From Tabrizicola fusiformis (GTDB lineage: Bacteria; Pseudomonadota; Alphaproteobacteria; Rhodobacterales; Rhodobacteraceae), in the NCBI RefSeq assembly GCF_013328815.1, contig NZ_JABUHN010000014.1:1-64000 (forward strand): a stretch of DNA of 64,000 nt. The letters run 5' to 3'. Positions 34,450 through 43,990 of the stretch are shown in pieces. The notes under the pieces were generated by a model. That model saw nothing but the letters and a program-made list of their open reading frames with translations, had not been told where the DNA came from and searched no databases. The first letter of the stretch is position 1; each line of letters opens with the position of its first letter. Both the position numbers and the translations under genes were made by a program.

Positions 34450-37400
34450 TCAGAGGAGCAGATCGGACAGCACCGGCACATAGGTCAGACCGTCAGCGCC
34501 GGTCACGCGGATGTCGAAATCAGAGGTGCCGTTGCCGTCGATATCGACGGACAGCAGGCCATAGCCCGCACCACTGTCCACCACCCGCACCTGCCCCGCG
34601 ACAAAGCTGAACGTCGCCGAGCCGATGAAGGCAAAAGCCTGATCCCCCGCCGCAAGCGGATCGGCGTCCAGCGCCGACAGGTTGATCACATCCGACCCTG
34701 TGGTGAAGTCGGTGATGCGGTCGCCCTGGGTGCCCGTGCCGCTGTCGGCGGCACTGACGAAGATAAAGCTGTCAGCCCCCAGCCCGCCCGTCATCACATC
34801 GCGCCCCGCGCCCCCCGTGATCACATCGCCCCCGGCAGAGCCGGTCATCGTGTCATTGCCCTTGCCGCCAGAGATATTGGTGATCCCGGTCAGGGTGATG
34901 CCCGAATAATCCATGCGATCGGCCGCATCCGAACCGCGCAGCGTGACGCCGGTCTTGCCCCCAGCCGAGATTTCCTCGATCCCCGTGACCGAGGTCAGCG
35001 AGATCGCCGTGCCATTGGCGGTCGCGCGGATCACGTCATAGCCCGCGCCACCATCGACCACATCCCGCCCTGCCCCAGCCCCCGAAACGCGGATCACGTC
35101 ATCGCCGCCGCCGCTCTGGATCAGGTCATTGCCCGCGCCGCCGCTGATCGTATCGGCCCCGGCCGAACCATTGATCGTGTCATTGCCCAGATCGCCGTCG
35201 ATCAGGGTGATCCCCGTCAGCGTAGTGGTGCTGAAATCCAGCAGGTCGGCAAGAGCGGTCCCCTTGACCGACACATTGGCAAAACCGCCTGCGCTGATCT
35301 CTTCAATCCCGGTCACGCTTTCCAGCCCGATGATGACATTGGCCGCCGTGGCAAGGATGCGGTCCAGACCGATGCCGCCGTCGATGGCGTCAGCCCCCTG
35401 ACCCAGCCCGACAAGGAAGGTGTCGTCGCCGTCGCCGCCCTTCAGGTCGTCGTCGCCCAGACCGCCTTCGATCGAGTCGTCGCCGGCGCGGCCTTCGATG
35501 CTGTCATTGCCGGCATTGCCGCGGATGCTGTTGTCTTCTCCGCCGCCGATCACCGTGTCATCGCCGCTTCCGGCATTGGCCTCTTCGATGGTGGTGGTGG
35601 TGGCCGCCGTCATCCCGGCGGTGATGGCCGCCACGATGTTCGAACTGTCTGCCGTCAGCGAGACCACCGTGCCCCGCCCGATCTGGGTGACAAGGCCCTG
35701 ATAGGTCGTCTCATATCCGCCCGCGACGGCGAAGATCGGAATGATGTTGGCCGCCTGCAAGGCTGCCATCAGTTGCGGGATCTGCGGATAGTCTTCCAAT
35801 GCGCCGCCGCCCGGATAGAAGGCATCGCCATTGTTCGGCGTGAAAATGCCGCCCAGCGCGCCATCGCCCGCCACATGATAGGGAGCATCGGTGAACAGCA
35901 CCACAAAGCGGGCGGCATCGGTGCGATATCCGGCAGCGGCGGCGTTCAGCGCCAGTTGCATCAGACCTTCAATCTGCGCCTCGGGTCCATCGGCACCGTT
36001 CAGCACGTTCATGGAATTGTAGATGCTGGCCAGTGTCGCCGCGCTGGTCGTCATGGCCTGTTCCAGCGCATAGACCCATTCGCCCGCAGCCCCAAAGGGG
36101 CCGACCGGCTTGTCGATGAAGGACGAGACACCAAAGGCGCTGTTGGCCTGAACCGCCTGCAAGGCTGCCACGATCTGCGGCACCAGTCCGCGCACCGTGG
36201 CAATGTCATCGCCGAACGAGCCGGAGCGGTCTTGCAGGAACTGCACATCCAGCGGGCGCGATGTGGTGCCGCCCGGGGTGACGACCACGACCTGGCCTTC
36301 GATCTCGCTCTCGGTCTCGCCCGAAAGGTCGATGTAATCGTTGGTGGTGCTTTCCGAACTGTCGATGCAGTCGCGGCCGGAGTAATCCTCGATCGTCACC
36401 GAACCGCCAGAGATGTGATAAACGTCATCGCCATCGTCGCCGACCAGCGTGTCGCTGCCGCCCCGGCTGTAAAGATCATCGTCGCCGCGCCCGCCATTCA
36501 AAAGGTCGTCGCCGTCGCCGCCGTCCAGACTGTCATCGCCGATGCCGCCCGACAGCGTGTTGTTGCCCGCGCCGCCGGTGGCCGAGGTGGCGGTGCCGCC
36601 CAACCGGATGATTTCGACATTGAGGGGCGCCGTCAGGCCATTCGCCATCAGAACCACCGTATCGGTGCCGCCGCCGATGTCCTCGACGATCACATCGCCG
36701 ATGTCGTCGATGATATAGGTATCGTCGCCCGCGCCGCCGATCAGCATGTCGGCGCCGCTGCCGCCGTCCAGCGTGTCGGCCCCCTCAAGCCCGATCAGCG
36801 TCTGGCTGCCTGCCGAGCCCGAAAGCGCATCCGCCCCCGCCGTGCCGGTGCCGGTCAGCCCGGCGGCAGTCAGGCGCAGCGCCTCGATCCCGGCGGTCAG
36901 GGTGTAGCTGATGCTGGCATCCACCCGGTCGCTGCCTGCTGTGTCGATCACGACATCGCCCGCGTTATCGACCTTGTAGACATCGTTGCCCGCGCCGCCC
37001 TCCATCGTATCGGCGCCGCCGCCGCCGTTCAGCGTATCGTCAAACCCGGTGCCCACCAGCCGGTTTGCCGCGCCGTTGCCCGTGGCCACCCGGGCCGCGC
37101 CGCTCAGCGTCAGGTTTTCGACATAGGCGCCCAGCGTGTAGTTCACCGTGGCAATGACCGTATCAATCCCGCCCGTGGCGGTTTCATTGATCTTGTCGGC
37201 CGCATTATCGACGCGGTAGGTATCGCCGCCCGCCCCGCCCGTCAGCGTGTCAATCCCGGCGCCGCCATCCAGCGTATCGGCCCCACCCGTGCCCACGATC
37301 AGATTGTTCAGCGCATTGCCGGTGCCCGCGCGGGCAGAACCATAAAGGTAAAGCTGTTCGACCTCGGCCCCGAGCGTGAAGTTGGCATAGGCGTTGACCC

Positions 37401-39675
37401 GATCCGCCGTGCCGCCGCCGGCAAGTTCGACCACCTGATCGGCGGTGGCATCGACGATATAGGTATCGTTGCCTGCGCCCCCCGCCATGGTATCGGCCCC
37501 CGCCAGACCGTCGAGCCGGTCATCCCCCACGGTGCCCGCGATATAATTGCTCAGCGCGTTGCCGGTACCGATGCGCGCCGCGCCCGTCAGGACCAGCCGC
37601 TCGACCTCGGCGGCAAGCGTGATGTTGATGGAGGAAACCACCTCATCCGCCGTGCCGCCGCCTGCAAGTTCGGTCACCGCGTCGCCAAGGTCATCCACGA
37701 TATAGCGGTCATTGCCCAGACCTCCGGCCATCGTATCGGCGCCCGCAGCCCCGTCCAGCGTGTCCGCCCCCGCCGTGCCGGTCAGGCTGTTGGCAAGGGC
37801 ATTGCCGGTGCCGCTGCGCGCAGCCCCGGTCAGGATCAGGTTTTCAACGCCATCGGCCAGCGTATGGGCCACCCCGGCATAAACCGTATCAACCCCGTCG
37901 CCACCCAGTTCGGACACCGTATCGCCCGCGCTGTCAACGATATAGGTGTCATTGCCCAGACCGCCGTTCATCGCGTCGGCGCCGGTGCCGCCGTCCAGCG
38001 TGTCATTGCCCGCATCGCCATCAAGGCTGTCATTGCCCGCGCCGCCCTCGATCATGTCGTCGCCGGCATCCGCCGCGATGGTGTCATCGCCGCCCAGCCC
38101 CATGATCGCATCATTGCCCGCGTCGATCTGGTTCACCCCGCCAAAGCCGGGGCCCATCAGATCGGCGCCCTCGGTGCCATAGATGTTCAGGTCCGGCTGC
38201 CAGGAGGCGGGTGCGAACAGAACCTTCACCGCCTCCCCCGAGCCCGGCGCCCCGATCATCAGATCCTGCGTGCCATCTCCATTCAGATCGGGCGACAGCG
38301 CCAGCGTCGAGCCGGTCAGGCTGCCCGGCGCGCCGACGATCTTGGCACCGCCAAAGCCCTGCGCCACCGCCGCGAGGTCAATAGGCCCCTGCCCGCCGCC
38401 CCAGACGATATAGACCGCCCCGGCATTGGTGCCGCCCTCTTCATTGCCCGGAACGCCAAGGATCAGGTCGGCGATGCCATCGCGGTTCAGATCGCCGCCG
38501 CCCAGCACCACCAGACCGTCAAGGTCTCCGGCATTTTCGGCGATGATCTCATAGCCACCGATCCCGGCCCGCACATCGGCAAGGTCCACCGCCGCCGTAT
38601 CGGTCTTGCCGAACACGACATAGGCCCGGTCCGAGCGCGGCGCGCCGATCAGGATATCGCCGCGCCCGTCGCCGTTGACATCCGCCACCCCCGCGACGGC
38701 GGCCCCGGCATCATCATCCTCGACCCCGGTGATGATATAGCCACCGATCCCCGCCGCGATATTGTTCAGGTCGACGCCTGTGCCCGTCGCCTTGCCGAAG
38801 ACGACATAGACCGCCCCTTGGTTCGGGGCGCCGTCGTTGTAGTCGGGCACACCGATCAGGATTTCCGCCCGACCGTCGCCATTCTGATCCGCCGAAACGC
38901 CCAGCGTGGTGCCCACCGCATCGCCGCTGCTCGCGCCGGTGATCTTGAAGCCGCCCGTCCCCGCCGCGACGTTCGAGAGCAGAACCGGCGCATCGCCCGC
39001 CTTGCCCCAGACGATATAGGCCGCCCCGGCGTCAGTGCCGCCGGCATCCTGACCGGGGGCGCCGACCAGCACATCGGCCCGGCCGTCGCCGTTGAGGTCT
39101 CCCACCGACATCACGCTGTAACCCGCCATGTCGCCTGCCGACTGGCCGCGGATCGCAAAACCCTCGCCCGAACCCGAGGTCAGCAGATCGCCCAGATCAA
39201 GCCCGCCGCCCACCGCCGGACCAAAGGCGACAAAGGCCGTCCCCGCATCGGCGGCGGTGCCGCGCGCCATGCCCGGCGCCCCGATCAGCAGCTCCCCCCG
39301 GCCATTGCCATTCATGTCGCCGCTGCCGGCGATGGCAAAGCCGGTCATGTCGCCTGCGTTCACCCCGTCGATGATCCAGGTATCCACCTGCCCCAGAACA
39401 CCGTCAGCCACCCCAACCGTGCTGCCGGGCGCCGGATCGCCCAGCATGACATAGACGCGCCCGGCCTCGGCAGCCTTGTCGTCATCGCCAGCGGCCCCCA
39501 CCGCCACATCGGCAATCCCGTCCCCATTCAGATCGCCCACCGAAGCAACCCAGCCGGTCGCCGGCGCGGGTGCCAGCGTCGAGGTCAGATCCCCCGGCGC
39601 ATTCGGCGTGAGCGTATAGCCGCCACCCGACAGGATGGCAGAGTTCAGAAAGACCTTCGTATTGGGAATCGGCAT
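34450..39675 (-). CDS. Giant secreted RTX protein with integrin-alpha-like propeller and integrin-beta-I-like domain
   Basis: A 1741-residue protein, probably exported by type I secretion (no N-terminal signal). Residues about 25-490 hold seven FG-GAP repeats, each with a DxNxDGxxD-type calcium loop, enough for a full beta-propeller. About 500-1110 contain RTX nonapeptide blocks (GGxGxDxxx). About 1140-1350 form an integrin beta I-like (VWA) domain: MIDAS Asp1149, Ser1151, Ser1153, Glu1232, Asp1263, ADMIDAS Asp1156/Asp1157. About 1365-1600 bring more RTX repeats, and the C-terminal ~130 residues match the M10/serralysin C-terminal secretion region (ADSFIF...DRITDF). The ATG at 39675 is chosen; an in-frame upstream ATG at 39759 is less likely. 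It may be an adhesin. No T1SS genes are nearby. Confidence 0.85.
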   Translation of the reverse strand: MPIPNTKVFLNSAILSGGGYTLTPNAPGDLTSTLAPAPATGWVASVGDLNGDGIADVAVGAAGDDDKAAEAGRVYVMLGDPAPGSTVGVADGVLGQVDTWIIDGVNAGDMTGFAIAGSGDMNGNGRGELLIGAPGMARGTAADAGTAFVAFGPAVGGGLDLGDLLTSGSGEGFAIRGQSAGDMAGYSVMSVGDLNGDGRADVLVGAPGQDAGGTDAGAAYIVWGKAGDAPVLLSNVAAGTGGFKITGASSGDAVGTTLGVSADQNGDGRAEILIGVPDYNDGAPNQGAVYVVFGKATGTGVDLNNIAAGIGGYIITGVEDDDAGAAVAGVADVNGDGRGDILIGAPRSDRAYVVFGKTDTAAVDLADVRAGIGGYEIIAENAGDLDGLVVLGGGDLNRDGIADLILGVPGNEEGGTNAGAVYIVWGGGQGPIDLAAVAQGFGGAKIVGAPGSLTGSTLALSPDLNGDGTQDLMIGAPGSGEAVKVLFAPASWQPDLNIYGTEGADLMGPGFGGVNQIDAGNDAIMGLGGDDTIAADAGDDMIEGGAGNDSLDGDAGNDTLDGGTGADAMNGGLGNDTYIVDSAGDTVSELGGDGVDTVYAGVAHTLADGVENLILTGAARSGTGNALANSLTGTAGADTLDGAAGADTMAGGLGNDRYIVDDLGDAVTELAGGGTADEVVSSINITLAAEVERLVLTGAARIGTGNALSNYIAGTVGDDRLDGLAGADTMAGGAGNDTYIVDATADQVVELAGGGTADRVNAYANFTLGAEVEQLYLYGSARAGTGNALNNLIVGTGGADTLDGGAGIDTLTGGAGGDTYRVDNAADKINETATGGIDTVIATVNYTLGAYVENLTLSGAARVATGNGAANRLVGTGFDDTLNGGGGADTMEGGAGNDVYKVDNAGDVVIDTAGSDRVDASISYTLTAGIEALRLTAAGLTGTGTAGADALSGSAGSQTLIGLEGADTLDGGSGADMLIGGAGDDTYIIDDIGDVIVEDIGGGTDTVVLMANGLTAPLNVEIIRLGGTATSATGGAGNNTLSGGIGDDSLDGGDGDDLLNGGRGDDDLYSRGGSDTLVGDDGDDVYHISGGSVTIEDYSGRDCIDSSESTTNDYIDLSGETESEIEGQVVVVTPGGTTSRPLDVQFLQDRSGSFGDDIATVRGLVPQIVAALQAVQANSAFGVSSFIDKPVGPFGAAGEWVYALEQAMTTSAATLASIYNSMNVLNGADGPEAQIEGLMQLALNAAAAGYRTDAARFVVLFTDAPYHVAGDGALGGIFTPNNGDAFYPGGGALEDYPQIPQLMAALQAANIIPIFAVAGGYETTYQGLVTQIGRGTVVSLTADSSNIVAAITAGMTAATTTTIEEANAGSGDDTVIGGGEDNSIRGNAGNDSIEGRAGDDSIEGGLGDDDLKGGDGDDTFLVGLGQGADAIDGGIGLDRILATAANVIIGLESVTGIEEISAGGFANVSVKGTALADLLDFSTTTLTGITLIDGDLGNDTINGSAGADTISGGAGNDLIQSGGGDDVIRVSGAGAGRDVVDGGAGYDVIRATANGTAISLTSVTGIEEISAGGKTGVTLRGSDAADRMDYSGITLTGITNISGGKGNDTMTGSAGGDVITGGAGRDVMTGGLGADSFIFVSAADSGTGTQGDRITDFTTGSDVINLSALDADPLAAGDQAFAFIGSATFSFVAGQVRVVDSGAGYGLLSVDIDGNGTSDFDIRVTGADGLTYVPVLSDLLL

Positions 39676-39840
39676 GGCAAACCTGCTGGCTGAGGGCGGT
39701 GGAAACGCCGGGCCAGCAAGCCCCCCGAAACCGAACAGGCGCAATAAACCGAAGTCCAAACGCCCTCAACCCCGGGATGGAGACCCCGGTTTATACCCCG
39801 GGTTTAGACCTCCATCCCCGAAATCCGCGCGGCGGCCACG
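39676..39840. other. Upstream region of the RTX gene
   Basis: 165 bases between the RTX start and the stop of the carboxypeptidase gene. It contains inverted repeats built on CCGGGG/CCCCGG around 39770-39825 (for example CCCGGGATGGAGACCCCGG), which could act as terminator for the carboxypeptidase operon or as a regulatory element of the RTX gene. No gene is seen. Confidence 0.35.
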
Positions 39841-41325
39841 TCAGATTGCATAGATGTCGCGGAACTTCGCCTCGAGATAGTCCAGCAGCGGCCCCTCATC
39901 GGGGGCAAAGCCGCAGGCGGCCTGAATGGTGGCCGCGGGTTCGCGCAATCCGCCTTGGCGTTGCAGGTTCTCCCGCAGCCAGCCGGTCGCCGCCGTGGCA
40001 TCGCCCGCGGCAAGCCCGGCCTCCAGCCCCGGCACCGCCGCCGTGAGCGATTTCCACAGACACCCGGCATAGACATTGCCCAAGGTATAGGTCGGGAAAT
40101 AGCCGAACAACCCGCAGGACCAATGCACGTCCTGCAACATCCCGTTCGAAGGCCGATCCACCACCGCGCCGAAATCGGCCTTGAAACGGTCATTCCACGC
40201 CGCCTCCAGATCGCCCACGGCAAGGTCGCCGCGCACCAGCGCCCGCTCAAGGTCAAAGCGCATCATGATATGCAGGTTATAATGCACCTCATCCGCTTCG
40301 GTGCGGATGAAACCGGGCTGCACCCGGTTGACGGCGTGATAGAACCCTTCCGGGCTGTCCACCGACAGATCGCCAAAACGCGCCCGCATCTCACCGAACA
40401 TCCAGCCGGTAAAGGCACGGCCCCGGCCCATCTGGTTTTCGTAAATCCGGCTCTGGCTTTCATGCACGCCCATCGACACGCCATGGCCCAAGGGCGTCAG
40501 CGCATAATCGGGGTCGATGCCCAGCTCATAGCTGGAATGGCCGACCTCGTGGATGGTCGAGTAGAAACAGTTGAACGGCTCGCTTTCCACCACCCGGGTC
40601 GTGATCCGGCTGTCGTTCCAGCCGCCCGAGCTGAAGGGATGCACTGCAAGGTCCATCCGCCCGCGCGACCAGTCATAGCCAAAGGCCGAAGCCAGATCGC
40701 GCGCCAGCCGCAACTGCGTTTCGGTCTGGAAATTGCCGGTCAGCGCCTTGGGCTGATAGGTGGCGCCCAGCACCGCCTCGCGCAGCGCCACCAGACGCGG
40801 GCGCATCCGGTCAAACATCGCGCCGATGGTCGCGGCGGTGGCGCCCGGCTCGTAATCATCCATCAGCGCGTCATAAAGATCGCCGCCTTCGGCGAGACAT
40901 TCCGCCTCGCGCCGACGGAGCGCGATGACTTCGGCCAGCGTCGGCAGGAAGCCCGGCACATCATCGCGCGCCCGCGCCTCGGCCCAGACGCCCTGCGCGG
41001 TCGAGGTCAGACGCGCCAGCGCCTCGGCCAGATCGCCGGGCACCTTCTGCGCGCGGGCATAGCTGCGGCGGATCAGCCGCAGCGCGGCTTGTCCCGCCGC
41101 ATCGGGCGCCTCGGCCACCTCAAGCCATTCCCCAATGCGCGGATCGGTGCGGCGGGCGTGCAAGACGCCCTCCATCGCCGCCATTTCCTCGCCCCGCTGC
41201 TCGGCGGCGCCGCGCGGCATCATGGTTTCCTGATCCCAGCCCAGACGCTCGGCCACCATCGACAGCGCCTCGGTCTGGCGCTGATGGGCCATCAGAGCGG
41301 CAAAAGCCTTGTTGTTCACGCTCAT
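39841..41325 (-). CDS. Carboxypeptidase Taq, M32 family metallopeptidase
   Basis: A 494-residue M32 zinc carboxypeptidase, cytoplasmic, removing C-terminal residues from peptides. The zinc motif HEVGH spans residues 259-263 (here HEVGH SSYELG). Typical neighbours are visible: GMSVHESQSR in the form GVSMGVHESQSRIYENQMGRG, and MRFDLERALVRGDL. N-terminal ALSMVAERLGWDQETMMPRGAAE is family-standard. It overlaps the ctaA stop by 4 bases (ATGA), so the two are co-transcribed, though functionally unrelated. Confidence 0.93.
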   Translation of the reverse strand: MSVNNKAFAALMAHQRQTEALSMVAERLGWDQETMMPRGAAEQRGEEMAAMEGVLHARRTDPRIGEWLEVAEAPDAAGQAALRLIRRSYARAQKVPGDLAEALARLTSTAQGVWAEARARDDVPGFLPTLAEVIALRRREAECLAEGGDLYDALMDDYEPGATAATIGAMFDRMRPRLVALREAVLGATYQPKALTGNFQTETQLRLARDLASAFGYDWSRGRMDLAVHPFSSGGWNDSRITTRVVESEPFNCFYSTIHEVGHSSYELGIDPDYALTPLGHGVSMGVHESQSRIYENQMGRGRAFTGWMFGEMRARFGDLSVDSPEGFYHAVNRVQPGFIRTEADEVHYNLHIMMRFDLERALVRGDLAVGDLEAAWNDRFKADFGAVVDRPSNGMLQDVHWSCGLFGYFPTYTLGNVYAGCLWKSLTAAVPGLEAGLAAGDATAATGWLRENLQRQGGLREPAATIQAACGFAPDEGPLLDYLEAKFRDIYAI

Positions 41326-42479
41326 GCCGTTCCCTCCCGGATCGAACCTGCAATGGGGTAAATGGACAAATGGCGCGCCCGCAGGATCAGAACCCAGAGG
41401 ATCACCGCGCCAATCTGATGGGTGATGGCCACATGCACATGCGCCAGCGTCAGCGCCGTGGCGATGCCCAAGGCAACCTGCGCCAGCAGCATTGCCAGCA
41501 CGGCATGAAACGCCGCCCGCGTGGCGCCATGGGCGGACTTGCGGCCCTTGACCCAGGCCACGATGCCCAAAGCCAGCAGAAGATACCCCGCCATGCGGTG
41601 GTTGAACTGCACCAGACCGGGGTTTTCAAGAAAGGCGTGCCAGACCCCGCCGCCCCCCGGCACATAAAAGGCATCCGCCGGAAAGAAGCTGCCGTTCATA
41701 TCGGGCCAGGTCGGAAAACTGCGCCCCGCGTCGATGCCCGCCACCAGCGCGCCCAACAGGATTTGCACGAAGGCCAGATGCATCAGCCCGGTGGACAGGC
41801 CCTTGAGCTTGCGCTCCCCGGCGCGGCGGGCCTGCATCAGCTCGGTCTCACCCCGGCCCAGCAGGAAGACATACCACGCCGCCAGCCCCAGAATGACGAA
41901 AGCCAGCCCCAGATGGGTGGCAAGCCGGTAGCTGGCGACATCGACCATCGTGCCTTTCAGCCCCGACGATACCATCCACCAGCCGATGGCGCCTTGCAGC
42001 CCGCCCAACACGCCAAGGCCAAGAAGGCGGCCAGTCCAGCCGACAGGGATTTTTCGCGCGACGAGGAAGCCGACGAACCCAACCACCCAGACGAGCCCGA
42101 TCACCCGGCCCAACTGCCGGTGTGCCCATTCCCACCAAAAGATCGACTTGAAGGCATCCAGCGTCATCGCGCTGTTCTGCAACTGGAATTCGGGGCTGGC
42201 CTGATATTTGGCGAATTCGGTGGCCCAGTCGGCCTCGGTCAACGGCGGCAGGGCGCCGGTGACCGGCTTCCATTCGGTGATCGACAGGCCGGAATCGGTC
42301 AGCCGGGTCAGACCGCCCACCACGATCATCGCGGCCACCAAAAGGAAGATCGCCACCAGCCACAGCCGGATCCCCCCCCGTGCGCCCCGCGACGGACCGT
42401 CGATCAACCCGCCCACCGGCGCCACGGGCGCCTGCGCCCCAGTGCCGACCTCTTCAAACAGCTTGCGTTTTCCGGCCAT
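41322..42479 (-). CDS. ctaA: Heme A synthase (COX15/CtaA)
   Basis: A 385-residue inner-membrane protein converting heme O to heme A for cytochrome c oxidase. Eight predicted helices with conserved histidines: the N-terminal VGGLTRLTDSGLSITEWKPV motif after helix 1, the EWAHRQLGR histidine, a duplicated second half with NHRMAGY and a final helix with THQIGAVIL. The ATG at 42479 (MAGKRKLFEE) is preceded by AGGGGG; the longer frame reaches into the upstream repeat side. Downstream it is coupled to the carboxypeptidase gene. Confidence 0.94.
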   Translation of the reverse strand: MAGKRKLFEEVGTGAQAPVAPVGGLIDGPSRGARGGIRLWLVAIFLLVAAMIVVGGLTRLTDSGLSITEWKPVTGALPPLTEADWATEFAKYQASPEFQLQNSAMTLDAFKSIFWWEWAHRQLGRVIGLVWVVGFVGFLVARKIPVGWTGRLLGLGVLGGLQGAIGWWMVSSGLKGTMVDVASYRLATHLGLAFVILGLAAWYVFLLGRGETELMQARRAGERKLKGLSTGLMHLAFVQILLGALVAGIDAGRSFPTWPDMNGSFFPADAFYVPGGGGVWHAFLENPGLVQFNHRMAGYLLLALGIVAWVKGRKSAHGATRAAFHAVLAMLLAQVALGIATALTLAHVHVAITHQIGAVILWVLILRARHLSIYPIAGSIREGTA

Positions 42480-42548
42480 GCCTGCCCCCTGAACTGGCGC
42501 GGAGACTAGGCCCGCCATCCGGGGGCTTCAAGGCCCCGCGATGGGTGG

Positions 42549-42621
42549 GGGGATGGGCAGATTGCCCATCCTACGCGGGGCGTCCCTTTCAGAACGTAGG
42601 ATGGGCAATCTGCCCATCCCC
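42549..42621. repeat. REP-like double palindrome
   Basis: A perfect 27-base inverted repeat (42549-42575 and 42595-42621) separated by 19 bases. Each arm is itself a palindrome around GATGGGCAATCTGCCCATC. This head-to-head arrangement is typical of bacterial REP/BIME elements, which are usually dispersed in many copies. It sits between the lytic transglycosylase stop and the ctaA start. Confidence 0.85.
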
Positions 42622-42628
42622 CGCGCGC

Positions 42629-43891
42629 CTATCGCAGCAGCGCCAGAAGCGCCAAACTCGGCTCACCTGTCACCGCCAGCCCGCGTGCGCGCTGAAACGC
42701 CTCAATCGCCGCGCGGGTCTTGGCGCCGATCACCCCGTCGGTGCCGCCGGTGTCATAGCCCGCCGCGGTCAACCGCCGCTGCAACTCCTGCCGGTCGGCC
42801 TTGCTCATGCCGGTGGCATCGGGCGGAAAGCTGCCGCGGAGCGCGCCGCCACCTGCCAGACGGTCGGCCAGATGGCCGACGCCCAGCGCGTAGTTTTCGG
42901 CATTGTTATAGCGCAGGATCACGTTGAAATTGCGGAACACCATGAAGCCCGGCCCGCCCGCCCCCGCAGGTGCCAGAACCGAGGCGGTGCCCCCCGGCAG
43001 GCTGCCCCCCGCCGCCGCCCGCACCCCCATCGCCGCCCAATCGGCGGTGGAACGCCCCTTGCCGCGCCCGGCCAGCCCCATGTTGAACCCCGCAGGCAGC
43101 AGCACCTCGATCAGCCAAGGCTCCCCCCGAACCCAGCCCGAGCGTGAAAGATAGGCCGCCGTCGAGGCCAGCGCGTCCGAAGGATCGTCGCTCCAGATAT
43201 CGCGGCGCCCGTCGCCGGTGAAATCCACCGCATAGGCAAGGTAGGAGGTCGGGATGAACTGGGTATGGCCCATCGCCCCGGCCCAGCTTCCCAGCATCCG
43301 GTCGGGCGCAATATCCCCCGCCTGAAGGATTTTCAGCGCGGCGACAAGCTGGCTTTCAAAGAACTCGCCCCGCCGCCCATCATAGGCCAGCGTTGCCAGC
43401 GCCGAGATCACCGGCACGTCTCCGCGCCTTGTGCCGAAGAAGCTTTCAAGCCCCCAGACCGCCGCAACGATGTGGCGGTCCACGCCATAGTGCCCCTCGA
43501 CCGCGGCCAGAACCGAACCATAGCGGCCCATCATCTGCCGGCCGAGCGAGACCCGCTCATCCGAGGCGGCGATGGAAAGGTAATCCTCGACCGTGCGGGT
43601 GAATTCGGTCTGGTTGCGGTCGCGCTCGACCACGCCGGGCAGGAAACCCGCATGGCGGAACGCCTGATCCAGCACGCCCGGCGCGATGCCGCGCCCTGCC
43701 GCCCGGTCGCGGAAGGCCGCGACCCAGGCGTCAAACCCCGGGTTCGGCACCGCACGCCAGCTTTGCGCCGGGGCGGATGCCCCGCCACCACCACCGACAC
43801 AGGCCGAAAGCAGCGCCAGCCCCATGCCGCCCAAGACGGCCCGGCGCCCAAAGCTTTGCCCACCCAGCGTTTTCGCCATCGCCGAACCCAT
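42629..43891 (-). CDS. MltB-type lytic murein transglycosylase, lipoprotein
   Basis: A 420-residue peptidoglycan-cleaving enzyme. N-terminal GRRAVLGG followed by LALLSAC is a signal peptide with lipobox (Cys near residue 30), so it is lipid-anchored. The SLT_2/MltB domain (about residues 45-330) has catalytic Glu in AVWGLESFFGTRRGDVPV, then ALATLAYDGRR and GAMGHTQFIPTSYLAYAVDFTGDGRRDIW. A peptidoglycan-binding domain (about 355-420) ends the protein (LQRRLTAAGYDTGGTDGVIGAKTRAAI). The ATG at 43891 has AGGAGG upstream; MAKT at 43879 is a second option. Confidence 0.9.
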   Translation of the reverse strand: MGSAMAKTLGGQSFGRRAVLGGMGLALLSACVGGGGGASAPAQSWRAVPNPGFDAWVAAFRDRAAGRGIAPGVLDQAFRHAGFLPGVVERDRNQTEFTRTVEDYLSIAASDERVSLGRQMMGRYGSVLAAVEGHYGVDRHIVAAVWGLESFFGTRRGDVPVISALATLAYDGRRGEFFESQLVAALKILQAGDIAPDRMLGSWAGAMGHTQFIPTSYLAYAVDFTGDGRRDIWSDDPSDALASTAAYLSRSGWVRGEPWLIEVLLPAGFNMGLAGRGKGRSTADWAAMGVRAAAGGSLPGGTASVLAPAGAGGPGFMVFRNFNVILRYNNAENYALGVGHLADRLAGGGALRGSFPPDATGMSKADRQELQRRLTAAGYDTGGTDGVIGAKTRAAIEAFQRARGLAVTGEPSLALLALLR

Positions 43892-43990
43892 CCTGCGCCT
43901 CCTCTGATTTGGCCGCAGGATAGGCGGCATCGCCGGGGCTGAGAACCCCGCCCGCGCAGCGCCTGCGCGGTTCCGCCCATCCGGGCGCCG

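Noticed and set aside
35000-38150. Regularly spaced short DNA repeats resembling an array
   Set aside because: They are the codon-level repeats of RTX GGxGxD blocks within a protein gene, not CRISPR; there are no unique spacers and no cas genes.
34165-39693. A continuous 1842-codon frame on the + strand
   Set aside because: It is the complement of the repetitive RTX/FG-GAP gene. The repeat codons happen to leave the opposite strand open; its translation is His/Arg/Ala-rich, has no family character and would overlap the GntR gene.
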